Translations under genes and position numbers: made by a program
Shown: positions 12,996 through 24,100 of the stretch, piece after piece
Position numbering within the stretch: the first letter of the stretch is position 1
Layout: each line of letters starts with the position of its first letter
The notes under the pieces: model-generated
What the model was told of the DNA's origin: nothing
The model's database searches: none
What the model saw: only the letters and a program-made list of their open reading frames with translations
Source: Loripinus fragilis
Lineage: Eukaryota; Mollusca; Bivalvia; Lucinida; Lucinidae
Reading direction: 5' to 3'
Assembly (NCBI GenBank): GCA_964019695.1
Contig: OZ026530.1
Span: forward strand, 37,000,835 to 37,064,834
Length of the DNA stretch: 64,000 nt

Positions 12996-13152
12996 GTGAA
13001 GGTAGCCCTTCGTATCTCTATCTTAATTCTCACTGGCGACATTTACCGGGGAACGAACGACTGGATGAGCCTAAATACGTCATACTGGACTATATCAAGC
13101 ACATTCTCCCGAAAGCCAAAATCATGGTTATATTTAGGGATCCTATAGAAAG
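12996..13152 (+). CDS. sulfotransferase exon A (3'-PSB loop, first half)
   Basis: Acceptor AATATTATAG, donor AG|GTAAAT. It begins in phase 1 and ends two bases into an Arg codon. The peptide runs from GEGSPSYLYLNSHWR to IMVIFRDPIER. The Arg of the RDP motif contacts the 3'-phosphate of PAPS in this family. Confidence 0.85.
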
Positions 13153-16100
13153 GTAAATATTTATTTATCAATTTATTAATTTATTTATTTACTTATACAT
13201 TTCAAGTTGGTGACATATTTAGCTTGATGGTCAGTCGACCATATGACCCTTTGAATATATAAGATGATTTTGTTTGTTTGTTTGATTTGATTCTTTACGT
13301 CCAATCAACAATTTTTCAGTTAAACAGGGACGGGTCTTCGTGGGTTGAACCAGTACTAAGCTAGGATAAATGTGTCTTGCTCAAGGACCATAACGCAGTG
13401 ACGCCGGTGAGGCTCTAACCTGCGGCCACTCGGTCTCGAGTCAAGCACTCTACCACTGAGCCACTGCGCTACCTGTTATAAGATAATAAATGAAAACATG
13501 GAAACAAACGAACAGTAATATGTTCATATACAATGTATTCGTACAAATTGCAAGGCATTACTAAAAAATGGACAAAAATGTCCATGTAGTTTTAGATAAA
13601 TAATAATTGAGCCGCGATATGGGATTTCCAACAATGTGGTATGTGGGACCATCAAAGCCTCAGATCAGCCTGCGCATACGCGCAGTCTGATCAGAACCTT
13701 TGCTGGTCACTTGAGTATTTTATGAATGTTAAGCTACTGTCTGGACATCATTTGGAGTTTCTAAAATTAAAAGGAGGCTGCATAGGCTCTTCTGAGTCTA
13801 CACTTGTCAAAATACCACATTGTTGGGAATCACATGTCGCGGCTCTATATAGTATATCACAGTCTTATATCAAATGGCACATTTGTCATCTACATTGTAC
13901 ATCCACGTCTACGATTGTTGTCTAAATACGAACCCCAAAAGTATTCTTTTTGTGTCATGTTTACTTTTAATGCGATATACTTGTTCCTGTCGGATTCTGG
14001 TACAACCTCTATTTTGCGAAAAGTAAATCGGACGAAATGAGAGAACTTTTTGATCTTGTATTAATTCCACAAACGTAGAAATCCATAGGCTACTGCATTA
14101 CATTTCGCGATTTTTGATTCTCTTCCTAGAGCAGTTGTTTTTGTTTAAAATTCGCCAGCGGTTGAACATTAGATCGTTTGGTAGGCATACATTTGTATAA
14201 CAACAGTTTGTTCATTAAAATCCGATAAAAGTATATCTGGTTTCAACGTCAATCGCCACAAAAATGATCATATCTCTTTTCTGACACTATTTGTACGATA
14301 TGTATATGCATAGTAACGTCCAATCACAGTATGTAAACTGAAATAAACATCCTGTACCGTTCCTCCGCTAGCTCACGCCTTATAAACATGAATAACAGCA
14401 CTCGTGCGTAACCAGTAGTCGGAAAATGCGTGTATTTAGGTACATGTACACGTTTCGATTTATATTGTTAGCGATACAGACAATACACATTCGAAAAAGG
14501 TAAGAAAAGCCAATCTATCTATTTTATTCCGTTTTATTCCATGATTTTAACTGTTTCCTCCTTTGCATTTCGCTTTGTTAAACAACGACTTGCTCACAAT
14601 CAGAGCCGTTCTGTGTCGAAAACGAGCTTAAATGCCAGATTGCACGGTTTTAACGGAATTGGCAATCACATGTATACATGATAACATGGTTGTAACTGTA
14701 ACAGTTACTTAGATCTATGGAAAATGAATTTTAATAGGTGGGCCCTCGCAATTACAGCTGTACCAACAACTCTCACATCACGATTTCCGACAACTGGTTA
14801 CGCACGAGTGCTTTAATTCATAATGTATAAGGCGTGAGCTAGGAGGAACGGGTACAGGATGTTTATTTCAGATTACATACTGTGCCAATTGCCAACTTTT
14901 GAACGTAAGAACGTACTCAAATTGCGGTAATATACAATTCTTATCACACATGTATATGTATGATGTCGCGTCTAGGAGTGAAATAAAGTCATGTATTAAA
15001 ATCGAATAACCACTGGTGATTTACAGAATTCGGTATGGTTATGAAATGACGTCCATAACAGCATTCCGTACATAATGACAACATTTTACGATAGAAATCT
15101 TCTATAAGCAATCTTAAAAACGGGACTGTGGTATTAAAGGCCACACAGGTATCCGTTGGTCATTCATACAAATAACATCTCCAGATAATCAATCAAGTTT
15201 TCATACATTGTATGAGCCATTTCCTGCCCCTTGATTGGCTGAATACATTTCAACACCTTTCCTGTACAGGTAAACTGTCAGTCTACAGGGAACCAGACCC
15301 CGGCATGAAAATCCTGTCATATGCCAGTTGATAAAAGCAGGCATCCAGATAAGAGCGCGTATTGAAAAATTATTTTCTTTACTTCTCATCCAAAACATAT
15401 GTTGTGGTTACTCAAAAGAACCGTCTCAACGAGACGGTTCTCAAAAGAACCGTCTCAACGAGACGGTTCTTTTGAGCACCCAAAACACATGTTTAAATTA
15501 ATGGGTAAGAAAATAATTAAAATTTAACGCAACTAAAATGTCCTTATCTGGATCTATGCATGAGTGCTCCTGTATTATTGAATTTCGTAAACTATTTGCG
15601 AAAAGAAAAGGATTCTTCTTAGAATGTAAACATAACTTATAACACTTTCAAGAAAGCATTTCAGTACTTCTAATAACTTATGCACTTTGATACTTTGTAT
15701 ATGTATTTGTGGTAACGGGAAATGTGAAACAAATAGAAGACATCCACCTGTACTAGTGATATTTTAAGAGGGAGGAGTTTGTGACCTGCATGCATGCAGG
15801 TCACAAAGTCCTCCCTCTGGAAATATCACTAGCATGCATGCAGGTCACAAAGTCCTCCCTCTTGAAATATCACTAGCATGCATGCAGGTCACAAAGTCCT
15901 TCCTTTTGAAATATCACTAGCATGCATACAGGTCACAAAGTCCTCCCTCTTGAAATATCACTAGCATGCATGCAGGTCACAAATTCCTCCCTCTTGAAAT
16001 ATCACTAGCATGCATGCAGGTCACAAAGTCCTCCCTCTTGAAATATCACTAGCATGCATGCAGGTCACAAAGTCCTCCCTCTTGAAATATCACTAGCACG

Positions 16101-18093
16101 CATGCAGGTCACAAAGTCCTCCACTTGAAATATCACTAGCATGCATGTAGGTTACAATACTTTTTTTCAGGCTATATTCTGATTATTATCATGAGTACGG
16201 AAAAAACAGTAGACGTAAGACCATGGAGCCAAGTCCGAAACATTTCCATGACATCGTAGTTACAGCAATACAGCTCTATGAAGAATGTCAGCAAACTCGT
16301 ACGCTGAGAAGCTGTGTGTACGACGAAAGAATCTACAACGCTGTTAACGTAAATGGCATACTATATGGCATGCGCGGATCCAGAGGGGTAGGGGTCAGGG
16401 AGTCCGGACCCCCCCCGCTGAAAATCACAAAATTTATGGTTCCTTAGCATTACTGGTCCGGATCCGCTGAAATCAAAACGCTACCAAGCAAGCATTCAAT
16501 TTTGGGCCTTTATCGGCACGCCAGTGAAACGCCATTTAAATGAGTACGGCTTTAAATGGCGTTTCGCTAGCGCGACGATGATGGCCCGCTTTAAGTGTTA
16601 TTTGTATCCTCTCAACCCTCATGAACTACAAAAAAAAAAAAAAAAAAAAAAAACGTTTTTTAGAGTTGCCCCCCTCTGACAAACCCTTCTGAATCCGCGT
16701 ATGCATGGAATAGGCTTCCACGATTTTTATGACGTCTGTCTATGTTGAATTAAAGGGTACACGTTTGTAAGTTGTTATATAGCACTCAAACTAATTTTAT
16801 ATCTCCAAGAGCTCATGACAGTCCCTCATCAGCTTCTTGATATCTCTGTATGCTAGAAACCAGTAAAATTAGGGGATAACTGTATTCAAAATTTTCATTT
16901 GGGGAGGTATATCGCAGGATATACTGTCGCAATTTTTTTGACGTTATCCAATCAGACGTCGCGTTACAAAAGCAAGTGCATAAGAATGATCGTTTAGCAA
17001 ACAGTGAAGGCTAGGTAAAACCCTGCAGTAAAATCTAAACAGTTTCATGACAAACTAGACGTAGTCATTGCATTGTAGCTCTATAAAGTGTATAGCCCAG
17101 TTTAATGGGAATATAGCCTTTCCACATAAAACCAAGAGCCTTTAGCTGCTTACTAAATGCACAGCTAGACCTCAGAGCCGATAGAGTTAATACCAAGACT
17201 GATCTTTGTCTTCATTTTTCAGATCATATCATTGATTTTGTCACTGCAAAATCACTTTGCTAAATCACGCGAGAATTGATTTTGAATGCATAGTGACAAT
17301 ATGACACATTAATGTTTGTTTTGTTATTATTTTTTTATATCAGAAACATAGATAATCTTACATGAGTGCTCATGTTTTATGAGTTGAGGAAATGAGTTAA
17401 AATGCGAGGCTTGCCGCAACGAGTTTAATAAATTCAATAATACACCAGCACGAATTTTACTTTCTATTTATCACATGATATTAAGATTACTTTGAAATCT
17501 CATTTCTTCCGTTATAGCGTTATACTTTGTCAGTATATACGCTACGTTGTTAAGGACGTCATAAAGTTTCCTGGACATCTGTAAACTACTAGTGGTTTAT
17601 CGATTTTATTGCATGGCGTTATTTCTCCCAGACGCGGCGTCATATGAAACAACATCATACAACATGTACAAGCACAAGCTATTTTACAATACACAAGTAC
17701 ATGTATACGGTAGGCATACTATAACATATCAATATTTAGGTATCACATTATGGATAAAAAATGACAAAATATTTCTCAATATATAATTATGTCTCCACTC
17801 CTGAACAATTCTGAGACAGGTTCTTTGCATAAATTGTTTACAATGACAATGAGATACGTTTTGTCACGTTTTGGTAAATAAAATGTATGACTAATTAATA
17901 TTCGCTTATCAAAGCTTCATATGTTTTACAAGGTTGCCCACAGAACAATTTATGAGAACAGAGGTGGGGGGGGGGTAGAAATAGAGGGAGAATACTTTTA
18001 AGGGGAAAATTATATTAAATAAAGAAAGAAAATGAAATTAAAAATATGCTATTTGTTTTGACCAACAGCAGTAGCACAACCGTGTGTTTATTG

Positions 18094-18129
<36 letters not shown>

Positions 18130-21100
18130 GCCTTACTTGTTTATGGATTAATTATCTATTAATGATTAGATTCCCAAATTTCCAATTGGGCAAGTCTTTT
18201 GTTTGTAAAATAAAAATGTTTTTGACATTAATCCTTTGACACGTTTGTGTTGATAAGTATAACTTCTGTTGGTATGTTTGATGTATTTTTTATGATTTTG
18301 AAGTGTATTAAATGACCCTTATAAGCAGCCTTTGCAATATTGCCAACGCAAATACAGAATAGACCCCGTAATTGTTTGTTGGCGTGTTTCAAGGTTACAT
18401 TTTCTGAACTGACGTGACCTTTTGAGTAAAGTAAAACCTGTCTTAAACGGCCACTCTTTAAAAGACCAAAATTTCGCTTTCAATACCAATTATCGCCTTA
18501 TGCAGGTCAAAATTATTTCAGCATGCTCCAATGGGGGCATTCTGCAATTCTTTTGACCTTCATTGAGCTACCATTTGTCATTTAGATTTATGTTTTGTCT
18601 ATTTTTGAGTGACCTCTTCAGACAAGTTTTACTGTATAATGTTTTTCATTTACTAATCTAATGAAAAATAAAATGTGATAGACAATAGTTCAGATTTGTA
18701 TAATTTGACAATCAATTTGAAAGGTTTATACATCAAAATATATAATTATAAAAGGAAGGAAGAAGGCAAAGATCGATACAGCCAAATAGCACACCTGACC
18801 CAGGACTATATATTTTTTGGAAATTGGCAAAAACACAAGAAAACATAACAGACGCTAGACAAGACTGTTTGACAGACAAACACGAAACACAAATAGCAAA
18901 AAGAATCCAAAAAAGATGCACCGCCTTGGATCGGTCAGCACGAAAATTACTGGCGGGCTTAAACATCTTTGACGGTACCAACCTCACCCTTATTTATAAA
19001 ATTTATTTTATTTATATCTTGAATTTTGCAACATTCGGAAGCCATCTTTGGCGTCAACGTCAATTTCTGAGCTCTCCCTCAATTCAGAAGAAAACATGAT
19101 GTTTGTCTATGGACCAATCTCAACATGTGATATATAACAATCTTTGTTACAGTTTAGTTGTAACAGAAGCAGTTCATTAGCCTTGATTGCCACCCAACTC
19201 AGCGTATAATTGATATGAATAGCATTTTGTGATGTGGCAGTACTGATCTGTTTTTTTTTCCCTTATCCCACATGCGCATTTGTAGACATAGAGGATCTTA
19301 TATGAGTGCTCATGTTTTATTGAATTTATTAAACGAGTTTGGGTAAAGAGATAAAATGCGAGGCTTGTCGAACATTTTATCTCTTTTTCGCAACAAGTTT
19401 AATAAATACAATAATACAAGAGCACGAATGTTAGATTATATTTATCATATGACGTTAAGATTACTTTGAAAACTTATTTCTACCATAAACACGTTATAAT
19501 TTTGTCATTATGTACGCAAAGTTGTTATGGGCGTCATAATGTTTCCCGTAAATCTGTCAACCCCTTGTGGTTTATTGATTTAATTGCAAGGCGTTATTTA
19601 AATCCCAGACGCGACGTCATATGATAAATAGATTCAAGCCAACGTGTATACCTCTTATCTTGAATTATGCATTTGTAGATATAGAGGATCTTACATGAGT
19701 GCTCAAGTTTTATTGAATTTACAAACGATTTGGGTAAAAAAGAGATAAAATCTTTTCCCCAGCTCGTTTAATAAAATCAATTAAACAAGAGCAACCATGT
19801 AAGATCCTCTATATCGGCAACAAGGGGATCACTCATGTCAGATCCTCTATATCTACATCAGTAAATTCTGCATGCAAGCATCGAAGGCTCTGGCAAGACT
19901 GTTTTCGCCCTGGCATTTGCTGCTTATCTATGCAATCAGGACCAAATACTCACATTATCTGGACCATATTACCTTTCAGAACGTTCACATGCAGCTGGGT
20001 ATCTACCATGTATACTGGCAAGAACTCTTGAGGCTCTTCCCGCGTGATCAATTACTCATCCTACACAACAATGAGCTACAAAATGCTACCAGCATCACGA
20101 TGAAAATCTGCGACTTTCTAGAACTACGTAAGTGCATGTATATGACCCTATAAGAATCTATCATGAGAGTTAGGGTGGGATAGAAAACTCCATCCAAAGG
20201 ATCACCAATCTGCATCACGAGGTTTGCCGAGTGATGACAAACAGTGATCGCAAGGGATGGATTTTTGATGCCATACTCAAACGTAAAATGGATTATTTTT
20301 CTTGATCACCCTTAAATATCGCATTTTATAATTTGGAAAAAACATTAAAAAGGCTTCAAGAAAAAAATGGAGCGCAGTGGCTCAGTGGTAGATTGCATGA
20401 CTCGAGACCGAGGGGTCGTGGGTTTGAGCCTCACCGGCGTTGTGTTCTTAGGCAAAACACATTAATCCTAGCTAAGGACTGGTTCAACCCAGGAATACCT
20501 GTCCCTTTACAGCTGAATGATTGTTGATTGGACGTAAAGAATACAATCAAACAAAACGCTTCATGAAAATCCTGAATTCGCTTAGATGCGACATGGTGAC
20601 GTCATTTTAACACTACGATGACGTCACGGAATGACGTGTGACTAGCGTGCGGTGGACGTGCGGCTGGTACGGGTATGAAAAAAACAATGGAAAACCCGTG
20701 TGTGAGAATAAACAATCTCAAATATATAGGCAAGCATAAGTGACTTTAGAATTTATTCCGTTGGCACGTAGCGAATGCTCAGGTATACACAAAGTAAAGA
20801 TGGCGATTAAAAGACTCAGACGAAAGTTTTAGACAGCTAGGATTGTAGATATATGCACAATGGCGTTTACTGAAAAAAATGTGCAAAAAGTAACAAACTC
20901 TCATGCACTGGCACATATATACATTCATACAATAAAGTTAGCGAGGTGATTGCTAAATTGGAAATGGAGATTTCTCGCCTATTCGGAAAAAGATTCATAC
21001 ACCGTATATTGAGGTTTACGCCACTTAAAATGGGGGTCATCTCAAAGTAAACTTACCTGCGTGTAGAAAATCATTTTTCATCACTTGGATGCTTTTTCAT

Positions 21101-24100
21101 CACTTGGATGCTAACTGTTTAACCTGTTTGTTAAGGCGCCCGTCTGTCTGAATATATTGTTGAATTTGGACTATTGAAATCTAAAAATGTCGTTTTGTTG
21201 TTGTAGTTTTTTCTCTAGTAAGGACAGGACTATTTTATTCTATCGTTATGGTGTTATCTGCCTAACTCGGTGTATAGAAACAAAGTACCTACGTACAAGT
21301 ATAAGGCTTCAACAAAATCTTATGACTGTTCAGACAAAGGTATTGGTGATATTGATTTTGGTTCGGCTTCTTTGCTCATTAAAATGTTATTCGCATATTT
21401 AAGCTTGTAAGCGATTCAAATTTCTTGGGAGACACGTTTGATTCTGATTTCGGCTGTGATTTTCGACTTTCATTTAGCGTAGCCCAACTAAAGCTCGATT
21501 TGCAAATTAACAAATTGAGCCGAGTCATGAGAAAACAAACATTTTACATATGCGAAAACAAAGACGCAGATCAGCGTCATGGTGACCGCGAAGCTGATAA
21601 TGCGTTTGTTCTCGCTACATAGATACTACAATCCCTCTACTTTCTAAATCCGAAATTTCAAGCCTCACGCCATCTTCTGTAGCTATACAGCCTGGTTTGT
21701 ATCAGACATAGTCGGAACCAGTACGTTGCTGATGATAATAATGTTTTCCGTGGCAAGAATGTGTTCACTGAAATAGCGGATAATAGATATGCTTTCTATC
21801 AGATAACTTAAGAGACCCCTGAAACTTTTATTGAATTGCCTACTTTTTTTCCTTGCAACCTAGTCGTGAGCATTTGCTGTCTCAACGGAACAGTTTGCTC
21901 ATGTTTATTAATTGGTTAAGAATGTATCCGACCTATTATTTTTTATCCAACTTGTTTTCCATCAGTGTGCCTGTGGTCGGTAGAGAAATTACTAACATTT
22001 TGCCTTTGTTCTGTGAACAAGTTAAAGCTTATCTAGTTTGGCCAACAGTAGCCGAATGGCAGGCGTTGTGTGAAACATGGGAAAACTACCTTCAGCCGGC
22101 GTTTGTGCCATAGATGGCACATCTCATCGTATTTATAGACCAGAGGTGGAGCCACAAGAACTGTATTATTCTGGCCATCGTCATTTTCATTGTATACATA
22201 CACAAGTTGTGGTTGACGTTCATGGAACAATTCGTTACATTAAGAGCGGTTATCAGGGCCATTTAAATGATGCACAGCAGTATGCCCTGATGCAAGAGAT
22301 AGGAACAGGCCTTCAGTTTTGGGACAAATTAGTTCTGTTAGGCGACAAAATTTATCCAAACCATGGCGCCGTTATTACGCCATATACCTCTGCACAGCTG
22401 GCTCGGAAACAGCCACTGGAATGTCGTAAATGTAGGAAACTTAATTCCTTGATAAAGCTATACAGAGTTCGTGTAGAGCAATCCATTGGCGAACTTAAAA
22501 CGTACAGATCAGTCAGTCTACTTTGGAGACACCCGAGAACTATGCTCCCTTCCACTGCGAAGTCTTGTGCTGTGTTGGTCTGTAGGCGCAAAGAGATAGG
22601 ACTTATAATATAGACCATTGATGCTAAGAACCTTCTGTTTAAACTGTCAACCTGTAATTTATCGCCTGTTGACAAAATGAGTCATCATGAGCAAACCTGA
22701 GTCTTGCATGTGCGAAAACTAATGCGCATATCAGTTGTGCAGAAACATATAGCTGATCAGCGCCTTTGTTTCATATCGCCTCAAAATAGTAAAAACCCCT
22801 TCATGCACTTTCAGGGTACCATCCATCATCTGTGTTTATACAGCACAGTTTGTGTCAATGTCGGATTTGCTAATGACGAGGGAGATATTTTTGGCTACGA
22901 CACTACCAAACCTGAATTACCAAGTGTTACGACATAATGCCGGTCAGGAAGGAAGAGGGGAAATCTTATTGGAAAATTCCTTTTTGCGATGACGATGCTA
23001 CCAGGGAAAAATAATGCACACAACTAGCAAAAACTTTTCAGTACTTTATGTACTAAGATAACATCAACAACACATTAATATACAATGACACCACCTACGC
23101 TGTTATTTCTGGCTAATTGACCATCCTATACTAGAGCAAGTTGCCACTCCAAGATCGTTTCAATTAGAATCAATCTTGGACTGTCCTGTTCTAGATGTAC
23201 GTCAACTAGTCAGAAATAAGAGACGTAAAGAATATGATTAACATATAACTTAAGAAAAAAAAAACAATTGGATCCTTTAATATTTAAGTTCTCGTATTGA
23301 CGAGAAATCTCGAGATTATACGCGTCTCGCGAACACTATGTCTTCTAAGCTGCACGTGTGTCTATTTCAGACCATCGGCGCTGAGGAGATCGAACCTGTA
23401 CTTTGGTCGTCACTGGATTAACGTATTCGTGTTATCTGTTACGCGTACTACTGATCGTTACTCAAGACGTCAGTATTAATTTATGTCCTCCTGATCATAT
23501 CCCACGTTGGGACGTCAGATTTTTCATATAACCATTCGAGCCGGTTGGCTTCCCATTTTGTTGTACTACGTTGTAACGATTGGGGCTTTGATCCACGCTG
23601 GTCGTGGCCTAAGGGGGACAACTATTATGTGCCCTCAGGTACTTATCAATAGCTCACCAACTTTCAGCCTCCAACGTAGGAGGGGACACAAGAGATGATT
23701 CTGCAAAAAACAATCTATATTTAGAATCTCAGAATCACTCTTTTGCGTCGATAATGGGGTTGTTCGTTCGCAGTTTATTGGGACTATCAAAAGAAAGAGT
23801 ACCGTATCATGGTTCGAATAGGTGCCCAGGTGCATACCTAAACCACTGCGTATTTGTGCGTATACGCAACCATAGCTGATTCTGTTATTCCAGCCATTCT
23901 GTATCGTAACACCAAGCTACTGGGGAATGCAAGATACTACCTTGACTCAGATAACCTGTCGCAAACAATGCTTCGTTTATTTACTATTTTACCTATACGG
24001 TATAGGTAAATTGTAAATAAACAAACGAATGTTTGCGTCAGAATATCTAAGTCAAGGTTATAGACACTAGAGGGATTATTATATTATACATGTACGTGTG

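Noticed and set aside
15796..16150. Regular short repeats suggestive of a CRISPR array
   Set aside because: The units are contiguous, with no unique spacers, and the host is a eukaryote.
19866..19979. Upstream extension of sulfotransferase exon C (open frame with KALARLFSPWHLLLIYAIR)
   Set aside because: An acceptor at 19979 gives the right phase and family alignment; the upstream residues do not match the family.
20369..20450. tRNA gene (A and B boxes present)
   Set aside because: The cloverleaf is not complete and the same head is attached to a SINE body in three copies.
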